Assembly: GCA_035041965.1 (NCBI GenBank)
Contig: JAPYMA010001875.1
Coordinates: forward strand, 1-64,000
Length of the DNA stretch: 64,000 nucleotides
Reading direction: 5' to 3'
Source: Anisakis pegreffii
Lineage: Eukaryota > Nematoda > Chromadorea > Rhabditida > Anisakidae
This document shows positions 1 through 13,643 of the stretch, piece after piece. The translations under genes were made by a program, and so were the position numbers. The notes beneath the pieces were generated by a model. It saw only the letters and a list, made by a program, of their open reading frames with translations. It was not told the origin of the DNA and did not search any database. Every line of letters starts with the position of its first letter. The first letter of the stretch is position 1.

Positions 1-3000
1 ATCTCTGGTGCCACCTTCGAGGCTACCGTAAGCTCAAGTTTGCCCACTAACATATGCATTTTTTTGCATCAGACGATCCAGCTAAATGCCCTCATTCAGG
101 AAAACATATATTTTGTCGAGCGATTTTGCTTTCCTGAGAAGCTGTAGCCATTTACATAGATCTATCACAATTCGTAGCGCAGTCACTCTCATTCATACAA
201 ATTGATCACTATAGAGCAATTAATACGTTCACATCAGCAATAGACGGATTGCGATCTTCAAGCTGACCGACTTCTCAGGTTTGCCCGGAAAAATGCGAAT
301 TTCTCTTCATCGTTCGATCCAGCAGAACCCCTAGATTCAGAATATTAAAAATTTTATCAAGCAATTTGGCCTTGTTGAGGAGATATAGGCATTTAATTAA
401 TACAATCCCTGGTGCCACCTTCGAGGCTACCGTAAGCTCAAGTTTGCCCACTAACATATGCATTTTTTTGCATCAGACGATCCAGCTAAATGCCCTCATT
501 CAGGAAAACATATATTTTGTCGAGCGATTTTGCTTCCCTGAGGAGCTATAGCCATTTACATAGATCTATCACAATTCGATAGCGCAGTCACGCTCATTCA
601 TACAAACTGATCACTATAGAGCAATTAATACGTTCACATCACCAATAGGCGGATTGCGATCTTCAAGCTAACCGTCTTCTCAGGTTTGCCCGGAAACATG
701 CGAATTTCTTTTCATCGTTCGATCCAGCAGATCCTCTAGATTCAGAATATTAAAAATTTTACCAAGCAATTTGGCCTTGTTGAGGAGATACAGGCATTTA
801 ATTAATACGATCTCTGGTGCCACCTTCGAGGCTACCGTAAGCTCAAGTTCGCCCACTAACATATGCATTTTTTTGCATCAGACGATCCAGCTAAATGCCC
901 TCATTCAGGAAAACATATATTTTGTCGAGCGATTTTGCTTTCCTGAGGAGCTATAGCCATTTACATAGATCTATCACAATTCGATAGCGCAGTCACGCTC
1001 ATTCATACAAACTGATCACTATAGAGCAATTAATACGTTCACATCAGCAATAGGCGGATTGCGATCTTCAAGCTAACCGTCTTCTCAGGTTTGCCCGGAA
1101 ACATGCGAATTTCTTTTCATCGTTCGATCCAGCAGAACCTCTAGATTCAGAATATTAAAAATTTTATAAAGCAATTTGGCCTTGTTGAGGAGATATAGGC
1201 ATTTAATTAATACAATCTCTGGTGCCACCTTCGAGGCTACCGTAAGCTCAAGTTTGCCCACTAACATATGCATTTTTTTGCATCAGACGATCCAGCTAAA
1301 TGCCCTCATTCAGGAAAACATATATTTTGTCGAGCGATTTTGCTTTCCTGAGGAGCTATAGCCATTTACATAGATCTATCACAATTCGATAGCGCAGTCA
1401 CGCTCATTCATACAAATTGATCACTATAGAGCAATTAATACGTTCACATCAGCAATAGGCGGATTGCGATCTTCAAGCTAACCGTCTTCTCAGGTTTGCC
1501 CGGAAACATGCGAATTTCTTTTCATCGTTCGATCCAGCAGATCCTCTAGATTCAGAATATTAAAAATTTTACCAAGCAATTTGGCCTTGTTGAGGAGATA
1601 CAGGCATTTAATTAATACGATCTCTGGTGCCACCTTCGAGGCTACCGTAAGCTCAAGTTCGCCCACTAACATATGCATTTTTTTGCATCAGACGATCCAG
1701 CTAAATGCCCTCATTCAGGAAAACATATATTTTGTCGAGCGATTTTGCTTTCCTGAGGAGCTATAGCCATTTACATAGATCTATCACAATTCGATAGCGC
1801 AGTCACGCTCATTCATACAAATTGATCACTATAGAGCAATTAATACGTTCACATCAGCAATAGGCGGATTGCGATCTTCAAGCTAACCGTCTTCTCAGGT
1901 TTGCCCGGAAACATGCGAATTTCTTTTCATCGTTCGATCCAGCAGAACCTCTAGATTCAGAATATTAAAAATTTTACAGAGCAATTTGGCCTAGTTGAGG
2001 AGATATAGGCATTTAATTAATACGATCTCTGGTGCCACCTTCGAGGCTACCGTAAGCTCAAGTTTGCCCACTAACATATGCATTTTTTTGCATCAGACGA
2101 TCCAGCTAAATGCCCTCATTCAGGAAAACATATATTTTGTCGAGCGATTTTGCTTTCCTGAGGAGCTATAGCCATTTACATAGATCTATCACAATTCGAT
2201 TGCGCAGTCACGCTCATTCATACAAATTGATCACTATAGAGCAATTAATACGTTCACATCAGCAATAGGCGGATTGCGATCTTCAAGCTAACCGTCTTCT
2301 CAGGTTTGCCCGGAAACATGCGAATTTCTTTTCATCGTTCCATCCAGTTGAACCTCTAGATTCAGAATATTAAAAATTATACCGAGCAATTTGGCCTTGT
2401 TGAGGAGATATAGGCATATAATTAATACTATCTCTGGTGCCACCTTCGGGGCTACCGTAAGCTCAAGTTTGCCCACTAACATATGCATTTTTTTGCATCA
2501 GACGATCCAGCTAAATGCCCTCATTCAGGAAAACATATATTTTGTCGAGCGATTTTGCTTTCCTGAGGAGCTATAGCCATTTACATAGATCTATCACAAT
2601 TCGATAGCGCAGTCACGCTCATTCATACAAATTGATCACTATAGAGCAATTAATACGTTCACATCAGCAATAGGCGGATTGCAATCTTCAAGCTAACCGT
2701 CTTCTCAGGTTTGCCCGGAAACATGCGAATTTCTTTTCATCGTTCGATCCAGCAGAACCTCTAGATTCAGAATATAAAAAATTATACAAAGAAATTTGAC
2801 CTTGTTGAGGACAGTATAGGCATATAATTAATACTATCTCTGGTGCCACCTTCGGGGCTACCGTAAGCTCAAGTTTGCCCACTAACATATGCATTTTTTT
2901 GCATCAGACGATCCAGCTAAATGCCCTCATTCAGGAAAACATATATTTTGTCGAGCGATTTTGCTTTCCTGAGGAGCTATAGCCATTTACATAGATCTAT

Positions 3001-6000
3001 CACAATTCGATAGCGCAGTCACGCTCATTCATACAAATTGATCACTATAGAGCAATTAATACGTTCACATCAGCAATAGGCGGATTGCGATCTTCAAGCT
3101 AACCGTCTTCTCAGGTTTGCCCGGAAACATGCGAATTTCTTTTCATCGTTCCATCCAGTAGAACCTCTAGATTCAGAATATTAAAAATTATACCAATGAA
3201 ATTTGGCCTTGTTGAGGAGAGTATAGGCATATAATTAATACTATCTCTGGTGCCACCTTCGGGGCTACCGTAAGCTCAAGTTTGCCCACTAACATATGCA
3301 TTTTTTTGCATCAGACGATCCAGCTAAATGCCCTCATTCAGGAAAACATATATTTTGTCGAGCGATTTTGCTTTCCTGAGGAGCTATAGCCATTTACATA
3401 GATCTATCACAATTCGATAGCGCAGTCACGCTCATTCATACAAATTGATCACTATAGAGCAATTAATACGTTCACATCAGCAATAGGCGGATTGCGATCT
3501 TCAAGCTAACCGTCTTCTCAGGTTTGCCCGGAAACATGCGAATTTCTTTTCATCGTTCCATCCAGTTGAACCTCTAGATTCAGAATATTAAAAATTATAC
3601 CGAGCAATTTGGCCTTGTTGAGGAGATATAGGCATTTAATTAATACTATCTCTGGTGCCACCTTCGAGGCTACCGCAAGCTCAAGTTTGCCCACAAACAT
3701 ATGCATTTTTTTGCATCAGACGATCCAGCTAAATGCCCTCATTCAGGAAAACATATATTTTGTCGAGCGATTTTGCTTCCCTGAGGAGCTATAGCCATTT
3801 ACATAGATCTATCACAATTCGATAGCGCAGTCACGCTCATTCATACAAATTGATCACTATAGAGCAATTAATACGTTCACATCAGCAATAGGCGGATTGC
3901 GATCTTCAAGCTAACCGTCTTCTCAGGTTTGCCCGGAAACATGCGAATTTCTTTTCATCGTTCGATCCAGCAGAACCTCTAGATTCAGAATATTAAAAAT
4001 TATACCAAGCAATTTGGCCTTGTTGAGGAGATATAGGCATATAATTAATACTATCTCTGGTGCCACCTTCGAGGCTACCGTAAGCTCAAGTTTGCCCACT
4101 AACATATGCATTTTTTTGCATCAGACGATCCAGCTAAATGCCCTCATTCAGGAAAACATATATTTTGTCGAGCGATTTTGCTTTCCTGAGGAGCTATAGC
4201 CATTTACATAGATCTATCACAATTCGATAGCGCAGTCACGCTCATTCATACAAATTGATCACTATAGAGCAATTAATACGTTCACATCAGCAATAGACGG
4301 ATTGCGATCTTCAATCTAACCGTCTTCCCAGGTTTGCCCGGAAACATGCGAATTTCTTTTCATCGTTCCATCCAGTAGAACCTCTAGATTCGGAATATTA
4401 ACAATTATACCGAGCAATTTGGCCTTGTTGAGGAGATATAGGTATTTAATTAATACTATCTCTGGTGCCACCTTCGAGGATGCCGTAAGCTCAAGTTCGC
4501 CCACTAACATATGCATTTTTTTGAATCAGACGATCCAGCTAAATGCCCTCATTCAGGAAAACATATATTTTGTCGTGCGATTTTGCTTTCCTGAGGAGCT
4601 ATAGCCATTTACATGGATCTATCACAATTCGACAGCGCAGTCACGCTCATTCATACAAATTGATCACTATTGAGCAATTAATACGTTCACATCAGCAATA
4701 GACGGATTGCGATCTTCAAGCTAACCGTCTTCTCAGGTTTGCCCGGAAACATGCGAATTTCTTTTCATCGTTCCATCCAGTAGAACCTCTAGATTCAGAA
4801 TATTAAAAATTATACCGAGCAATTTGGCCTTGTTGAGGAGATATAGGCATTTAATTAATACTATCTCTGGTGCCACCTTCGAGGCTACCGTAAGCTCAAG
4901 TTTGCCCACTAACATATGCATTTTTTTGCATCAGACGATCCAGCTAAATGCCCTCATTCAGGAAAACATATATTTTGTCGAGCGATTTTGCTTTCCTGAG
5001 GAGCTATAGCCATTTACATAGATCTATCACAATTCGATAGCGCAGTCACGCTCATTCATACAAATTGATCACTATAGAGCAATTAATACGTTCACATCAG
5101 CAATAGGCGGATTGCGATTTTCAAGCTAACCGTCTTCTCAGGTTTGCCCGGAAACATGCGAATTTCTTTTCATCGTTCCGATCCAGCAGAACCTCTAGAT
5201 TCAGAATATTAAAAATTATACCGAGCAATTTGGCCTTGTTGAGGAGATATAGGCATTTAATTAATACTATCTCTGGTGCCACCTTCGAGGCTACCGTAAG
5301 CTCAAGTTTGCCCACTAACATATGCATTTTTTTGCATCAGACGATCCAGCTAAATGCCCTCATTCAGGAAAACATATATTTTGTCGAGCGATTTTGCTTT
5401 CCTGAGGAGCTATAGCCATTTACATAGATCTATCACAATTCGATAGCGCAGTCACGCTCATTCATACAAATTGATCACTATAGAGCAATTAATACGTTCA
5501 CATCAGCAATAGGCGGATTGCGATCTTCAAGCTAACCGTCTTCTCAGGTTTGCCCGGAAACATGCGAATTTCTTTTCATCGTTCGATCCAGCAGAACCTC
5601 TAGATTCAGAATATTAAAAATTTTATAAAGCAATTTGGCCTGGTTGAGGAGATATAGGCATTTAATTAATACAATCTCTGGTGCCACCTTCGAGGCTACC
5701 GTAAGCTCAAGTTTGCCCACTAACATATGCATTTTTTTGCATCAGACGATCCAGCTAAATGCCCTCATTCAGGAAAACATATATTTTGTCGAGCGATTTT
5801 GCTTTCCTGAGGAGCTATAGCCATTTACATAGATCTATCACAATTCGATAGCGCAGTCACGCTCATTCATACAAATTGATCACTATAGAGCAATTAATAC
5901 GTTCACATCAGCAATAGGCGGATTGCGATCTTCAAGCTAACCGTCTTCTCAGGTTTGCCCGGAAACATGCGAATTTCTTTTCATCGTTCCGTCCAGTAGA

Positions 6001-9000
6001 ACCTCTAGATTCAGAATATTAAAAATTATACCGAGCAATTTGGCCTTGTTGAGGAGATATAGGCGTTTAATTAATACTATCTCTGGTGCCACCTTCGAAG
6101 CTACCGTAAGCTCAGGTTTGCCCACTAACATATGCATTTTTTTGCATCAGTCGATCGAGCTGGATGAGCTCATTCAGGAAAGCATATATTTTGTCGAGCG
6201 ATTTTGCTTTCCTGAGAAGCTGTAGCCATTTACATAGATCTATCACAATTCGATAGCGCAGTCACGCTCATTCATACAAATTGATCACTATAGAGCAATT
6301 AATACGTTCACATCAGCAATAGGCGGATTGCGATTTTCAAGCTAACCGTCTTCTCAGGTTTGCCCGGAAACATGCGAATTTCTTTTCATCGTTCCGATCC
6401 AGTAGAACCTCTAGATTCAGAATATTAAAAATTATACCGAGCAATTTGGCCTTGTTGAGGAGATATAGGCATTTAATTAATACATATCTCTGGTGCCACC
6501 TTCGAGGCTTCCGTAAGCTCAAGTTTGCCCACTAACATATGCATTTTTTTGCATCAGACGATCCAGCTAAATGCCCTCATTCAGGAAAACATATATTTTG
6601 TCGAGCGATTTTGCTTTCCTGAGGAGCTATAGCCATTTACATGGATCTATCACAATTCGATAGCGCAGTCACGCTCATTCATACAAATTGATCACTATTG
6701 AGCAATTAATACGTTCACATCAGCAATAGACGGATTGCGATCTTCAAGCTGACCGTCTTCTCAGGTTTGCCCGGAAACATGCGAATTTCTTTTCATCGTT
6801 CCATCCAGTAGAACCTCTAGATTCGGAATATTAACAATTATACCGAGCAATTTGGCCTTGTTGAGGAGATATAGGCATTCAATTAATACTATCTCTGGTG
6901 CCACCTTCGAGGCTACCGTAAGCTCAAGTTCGCCCACTAACATATGCATTTTTTTGCATCAGACGATCCAGCTAAATGCCCTCATTCAGGAAAACATATA
7001 TTTTGTCGAGCGATTTTGCTTTCCTGAGGAGCTATAGCCATTTACATAGATCTATCACAATTCGATAGCGCAGTCACGCTCATTCATACAAATTGATCAC
7101 TATAGAGCAATTAATACGTTCACATCAGCAATAGGCGGATTGCGATCTTCAAGCTAACCGTCTTCTCAGGTTTGCCCGGAAACATGCGAATTTCTTTTCA
7201 TCGTTCGATCCAGCAGAACCTCTAAATTCAGAATATTAAAAATTATACCGAGCAATTTGGCCTTGTTGAGGAGATATAGGCATTTAATTAATACTATCTC
7301 TGGTGCCACCTTCGAGGCTACCGTAAGCTCAAGTTTGCCCACTAACATATGCATTTTTTTGCATCAGACGATCCAGCTAAATGCCCTCATTCAGGAAAAC
7401 ATATATTTTGTCGAGCGATTTTGCTTTCCTGAGGAGCTATAGCCATTTACATAGATCTATCACAATTCGATAGCGCAGTCACGCTCATTCATACAAATTG
7501 ATCACTATAGAGCAATTAATACGTTCACATCAGCAATAGGCGGATTGCGATCTTCAAGCTAACCGTCTTCTCAGGTTTGCCCGGAAACATGCGAATTTCT
7601 TTTCATCGTTCGATCCAGCAGAACCTCTAGATTCAGAATATTAAAAATTTTATAAAGCAATTTGGCCTGGTTGAGGAGATATAGGCATTTAATTAATACA
7701 ATCTCTGGTGCCACCTTCGAGGCTACCGTAAGCTCAAGTTTGCCCACTAACATATGCATTTTTTTGCATCAGACGATCCAGCTAAATGCCCTCATTCAGG
7801 AAAACATATATTTTGTCGAGCGATTTTGCTTTCCTGAGGAGCTATAGCCATTTACATAGATCTATCACAATTCGATAGCGCAGTCACGCTCATTCATACA
7901 AATTGATCACTGTAGAGCAATTAATACGTTCACATCAGCAATAGGCGGATTGCGATCTTCAAGCTAACCGTCTTCTCAGGTTTGCCCGGAAACATGCGAA
8001 TTTCTTTTCATTGTTCCATCCAGTAGAACCTCTAGATTCAGAATATTAAAAATTATACCGAGCAATTTGACCTTGTTGAGGAGATATAGGCATTCAATTA
8101 GTACTATCTCTGGTGCCACCTTCGAAGCTACCGTAAGCTCAAGTTTGCCCACTAACATATGCATTTTTTTGCATCAGACGATCCAGCTAAATGCCCTCAT
8201 TCAGGAAAACATATATTTTGTCGAGCGATTTTGCTTTCCTGAGGAGCTATAGCCATTTACATAGATCTATCACAATTCGATAGCGCAGTCACGCTCATTC
8301 ATACAAATTGATCACTATAGAGCAATTAATACGTTCACATCAGCAATAGGCGGATTGCGATCTTCAAGCTAACCGTCTTCTCAGGTTTGCCCGGAAACAT
8401 GCGAATTTCTTTTCATCGTTCCGATCCAGCAGAACCTCTAGATTCAGAATATTAAAAATTATACAGAGCAATTTGGCCTTGTTGAGGAGATATAGGCATA
8501 TAATTAATACTATCTCTGGTGCCACCTTCGAGGCTACCGTAAGCTCAAGTTTGCCCACTAACATATGCATTTTTTTGCATCAGACGATCCAGCTAAATGC
8601 CCTCATTCAGGAAAACATATATTTTGTCGAGCGATTTTGCTTTCCTGAGGAGCTATAGCCATTTACATAGATCTATCACAATTCGATAGCGCAGTCACGC
8701 TCATTCATACAAATTGATCACTATAGAGCAATTAATACGTTCACATCAGCAATAGGCGGATTGCGATCTTCAAGCTAACCGTCTTCTCAGGTTTGCCCGG
8801 AAACATGCGAATTTCTTTTCATCGTTCGATCCAGCAGAACCTCTAGATTCAGAATATAAAAAATTATACAAAAAAATTTGGCCTTATTGAGGAGATATAG
8901 GCATAAAATTAAAACTATCTCTGGTGCCACCTTCGAGGCTACCGTAAGCTCAAGTTTGCCCACTAACATATGCATTTTTTTGCATCAGACGATCCAGCTG

Positions 9001-11432
9001 AATGCCCTCATTCAGCAAAGCATATATTTTGTCGAGCGATTTTGCTTTCCTGAGAAGCTGTAGCCATTTACTTAGATCTATCACAATTCGTAGCGCAGTC
9101 ACTCTCATTCATACAAATTGATCACTATAGAGCAATTAATACGTTCACATCAGCAATAGGCGGATTGCGATCTTCAAGCTAACCGTCTTCTCAGGTTTGC
9201 CCGGAAACATGCGAATTTCTTTTCATCGTTCCATCCAGTAGAACCTCTAGATTCGGAATATTAACAATTATACCGAGCAATTTGGCCTTGTTGAGGAGAT
9301 ATAGGTATTTAATTAATACTATCTCTGGTGCCACCTTCGAGGCTACCGTAAGCTCAAGTTTGCCCACTAACATATGCATTTTTTTGCATCAGACGATCCA
9401 GCTAAATGCCCTCATTCAGGAAAACATATATTTTGTCGAGCGATTTTGCTTTCCTGAGAAGCTGTAGCCATTTACTTAGATCTATCACAATTCGATAGCG
9501 CAGTCACGCTCATTCATACAAATTGATCACTATAGAGCAATTAATACGTTCACATCAGCAATAGGCGGATTGCGATCTTCAAGCTAACCGTCTTCTCAGG
9601 TTTGCCCGGAAACATGCGAATTTCTTTTCATCGTTCGATCCAGCAGAACCTCTAGATTCAGAATATTAAAAATTATACAAAGAAATTTGGCCTTGTTGAG
9701 GAGATATAGGCATATAATTAATACTATCTCTGGTGCCACCTTCGAGGCTACCGTAAGCTCAAGTTTGCCCACTAACATATGCATTTTTTTGCATCAGACG
9801 ATCCAGCTAAATGCCCTCATTCAGGAAAACATATATTTTGTCGAGCGATTTTGCTTTCCTGAGGAGCTATAGCCATTTACATAGATCTATCACAATTCGA
9901 TAGCGCAGTCACGCTCATTCATACAAATTGATCACTATAGAGCAATTAATACGTTCACATCAGCAATAGGCGGATTGCGATCTTCAAGCTAACCGTCTTC
10001 TCAGGTTTGCCCGGAAACATGCGAATTTCTTTTCATCGTTCGATCCAGCAGAACCTCTAGATTCAGAATATTAAAAATTATACAAAGAAATTTGGCCTTG
10101 TTGAGGAGATATAGGCATTTAATTAATACTATCTCTGGTGCCACCTTCGAGGCTACCGTAAGCTCAAGTTTGCCCACTAACATATGCATTTTTTTGCATC
10201 AGACGATCCAGCTAAATGCCCTCATTCAGGAAAACATATATTTTGTCGAGCGATTTTGCTTTCCTGAGGAGCTATAGCCATTTACATAGATCTATCACAA
10301 TTCGATAGCGCAGTCACGCTCATTCATACAAATTGATCACTATAGAGCAATTAATACGTTCACATCAGCAATAGGCGGATTGCGATCTTCAAGCTAACCG
10401 TCTTCTCAGGTTTGCCCGGAAACATGCGAATTTCTTTTCATCGTTCGATCCAGCAGAACCTCTAGATTCAGAATATTAAAAATTTTACCAAGCAATTTGG
10501 CCTTGTTGAGGAGATATAGGCATATAATTAATACTATCTCTGGTGCCACCTTCGAGGCTTCCGTAAGCTCAAGTTTGCCCACTAACATATGCATTTTTTT
10601 GCATCAGACGATGCAGCTAAATGCCCTCATTCAGGAAAACATATATTTTGTCGAGCGATTTTGCTTTCCTGAGAAGCTGTAGCCATTTACTTAGATCTAT
10701 CACAATTCGTAGCGCAGTCACTCTCATTCATACAAATTGATCACTATAGAGCAATTAATACGTTCACATCAGCAATAGACGGATTGCGATCTTCAATCTA
10801 ACCGTCTTCCCAGGTTTGCCCGGAAACATGCGAATTTCTTTTCATCGTTCCATCCAGTAGAACCTCTAGATTCGGAATATTAACAATTATACCGAGCAAT
10901 TTGGCCTTGTTGAGGAGATATAGGCATTTAATTAATACGATCTCTGGTGCCACCTTCGAGGCTACCGTAAGTTCAAGTTCGCCCACTAACATATGCATTT
11001 TTTTGAATCAGACGATCCAGCTAAATGCCCTCATTCAGGAAAACATATATTTTGTCGAGCGATTTTGCTTTCCTGAGAAGCTGTAGCCATTTACTTAGAT
11101 CTATCACAATTCGTAGCGCAGTCACTCTCATTCATACAAATTGATCACTATAGAGCAATTAATACGTTCACATCAGCAATAGACGGGTTGCGATCTTCAA
11201 GCTAACCGTCTTCTCAGGTTTGCCCGGAACATGCGAATTTCATTCCACCAGTCAATCCAACAGAACGTCTAGGTTCAGAATATCATAAATTCTAGTGAGC
11301 CATATGGCTTAGTTGAGGAGATAAAAGTGTTTCATTAACACTATCTCTGGTGCTACCTTGAAGGCTACTGTATGCTTTTGTTAGGTTTGCCCAGTAACAT
11401 ATGAATTTCTTTGCATCACTCTATCCTGAAAT
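1..11432. repeat. Tandem satellite array, about 405-bp unit, about 28 copies
   Basis: The same unit of about 405 bp repeats head to tail from the window edge. Its landmark CATATGCATTTTTTTGCATC recurs at intervals of 404-406 bp (for example near 455, 860, 1265, 1670). Most copies differ by a few percent. The single-base length changes are the insertion giving GTTCCGATCC near 5178, 6393 and 8419, and 1-bp losses near 9080 and 10710. Open frames of about 61 codons occur on both strands of almost every unit but are broken by these indels, so the array is read as non-coding. The last unit, from about 11215 to 11432, is clearly diverged, as expected at an array edge. The left end lies outside the window. 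No known satellite name is recognised. Confidence 0.97.
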
Positions 11433-12736
11433 CCGTTTACTCGCTTCAGACAGTTCAGCTTTCCCAAATTCCACACTCAAACACCTCATAATAAACTGAT
11501 GGGTGACATCATCATAAGATTTCGTTATTTGAAATGTTTATTGTTTATTTCATCTGCTAAGACGTTGTTAGCTCGAGAAATTTGCAATTTACCTTGCAAA
11601 GCTCAATGCATTGTTGTCAGTTAACTAACAGTGCCTGATTGGTTAGAAAATTGCTGACATATCGAAAATCATTGGGTTGGGAAAACTGATTGCGTGTAAG
11701 TACAGAAAACTAATCGTAAGCAGTGTATTGATTTTTGAAAATTGCTGCCACAATGAAAATCATCGCGTTGCTGAACTTGATTACATAATGGTCGTAAAAC
11801 TATCCGCATCATCAGATGAAACGCTCTCATTAATAGAAAAAAACGTTTTATTTCAGTTCAAAAGATCATTATTTCATTGTTTGCAATCAGAACAAAACAG
11901 AAAGGTTGTCGCAAAGTTCAAAATATGCGAACGTTACTTTATAGTTCTTTAAGCATTATCAAACGATAATTCCATAAATCCTTGATGGTCTTTATATAGT
12001 CACGTAATTGTCGAATAAAATTTATCGTCTAACTGAGGAATATTCTCATGCACATTGTTTTCCTAACTCCAACATACCTACACTTCGACTATGCTTGAAA
12101 CGCACTACGAATGATGCTTCCTGTAAAAAGCAGACAAATTAGCATTTTTGCTTAAATAACTTAAAATCAGCCCTGTTAATTTTATCGAGTTTGATATTCG
12201 GCGTTCAGCCAACACTTTGATGACTGGATGGATGGCTCACAAATTTTCTTCACCAAGTCTTCTTCTCATTTATGCATAATTCATCGCACCACTATACTAA
12301 CTGTGTATTTGTCAATCCGGATTATTAAAAAATCACCCAAACAACGTAATCTCATTTAACACATCCCTCATACAATAACGTTATGCGATAATCATGTGAC
12401 CGGATTTGGAAGAGCTCTGTACTGTTTCTATGGATGAGTAGTACACTGCCAAGTTTTCTGTACTTTCACGTAATCGGTTTTCCCAACCCAATGATTTTCG
12501 ATATGTCAGCAATTTTCTAACCAATCAGGCACTGCTAGTTAACTGACAACAATGCATGAAGCTTTGCAAGGTAAATTGCAAATTTCTCGAGCTAACAACG
12601 AGTTAGCAGATGAAATGAAAAATAAACATTTCATATAGCGAAATCTTATGATGATGTCGCCCATCAGTTTAATATGTAGTGTTTGAGGGTGGAATTTGGG
12701 AAAGCTGAGCTGTCTGAAGCGAGTAAACAGATTTCA
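11427..12736. mobile_element. Foldback or long-TIR DNA element next to the satellite
   Basis: The left arm 11427-11712 and the right arm 12453-12736 are near-perfect reverse complements of each other. For example, GTTTACTCGCTTCAG on the left pairs with CTGAAGCGAGTAAAC on the right, and GGGTTGGGAAAAC pairs with GTTTTCCCAACCC. About 740 bp lie between the arms. No transposase frame was seen inside; the 91-codon frame at 11677-11952 has no recognisable motif. No clear target duplication was found, because the left flank is diverged satellite. The structure fits a non-autonomous element with long terminal inverted repeats; the superfamily is not determined. Confidence 0.85.
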
Positions 12737-13590
12737 CTTTTAAAAAATTGATTATATGACTAGGAGAATTGTTGATAAACTGATTATAAGAATGTGATCA
12801 AAATTTCAATCACGTTTAAACGATTTTCTGAAAGTGCAATCAGGAAATAAATGTCACTATCTGTGGATTTTAAGATATGAATGAAAGCAATCAAACAATA
12901 CGATTTTGAAAGATTGTTTGAGTTTAGGTTCCAGCTAAGCCCATCCCTAAAAATCGTATCATCTGATGAAAAAAGTAATTCAATCAGTTCCACAGTTTGT
13001 AAGTTTTTATCGAGTCTGCATTAATCTGCATAAAGTGAAGTATAGCGATGGGGATTAGTAAGTATTCATTGTTCCAATCATTGTATTTCCTTTGGAGATG
13101 ATTCTTGCTAGTTATTTCTTAATAATAGGCCACAACTGTACTATTCCGCTTTGCAATATCCTTAAAACCTCCCAAACTGTTTAAGCAACGGTAACCATCC
13201 GAACGCGATTCCATACTGAAACTTTTCTATGTTTACACACAAATTTGTCGTATCAAAACTTATTCTCAACGTTTTTTGTCGCCAAAAAATTGTTTACACT
13301 TTTGCTCATCACATCCTAAACAATTATCAACGTTACCAGATAAAACCCAATCACTGATCGAAAGAGTGTTCGATTTTTGGTCAAAAACCATTTTCCTTTG
13401 GATGTAATCAGAGAGAAAAAGAACATTTTTGCTACACCCTTTCAGCATTATCAAACGAAAAGCTTTAAAAATTTTGATGGACGTTTGATAGTCACATTCA
13501 AAATTAGTGAATACTCCCATGCAACCTTTTTTCCATCGTTTTGTGATGGGAAAATCGTATCACCTGATGAACATTGTGATCAAGTTCGGA
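12737..13590. other. Intergenic 5' flank of the legumain-like gene
   Basis: No supported gene was found here. Short diverged copies of one sequence occur: AAATCGTATCATCTGATGAA near 12951 and AAATCGTATCACCTGATGAA near 13552. Separately, AGCATTATCAAACGA followed by TTGATGG and AGTCAC occurs near 13446 and again inside the foldback element near 11953. Small frames on both strands (12784-12993, 13266-13595) have no recognisable content. The stretch is treated as promoter-proximal DNA built partly from local duplications. Confidence 0.5.
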
Positions 13591-13598
13591 TATAAAAG
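13591..13598 (+). promoter_or_regulatory. TATA box of the legumain-like gene
   Basis: TATAAAAG lies 53 bp upstream of the ATG at 13644, which predicts transcription start near 13620. An ATG at 13614 opens a nine-codon frame whose TGA overlaps the main ATG (TGATGG), but it would lie upstream of the predicted start site. Confidence 0.6.
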
Positions 13599-13643
13599 CG
13601 CAGCAGCATTCACGATGATCGGCAGTTCATCAGCAATCTACTG

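Noticed and set aside
719..729. GTTCGATCC in satellite units, resembling a Pol III B box
   Set aside because: It lacks the variable base of the consensus, no A box or cloverleaf fits upstream, and many units have a changed base here.
275..11086. Repeated frames of about 61 codons on both strands of the satellite
   Set aside because: They occur on both strands of the same unit, many begin at non-ATG codons, and the indels between units break the frames. They reflect the repeat, not genes.
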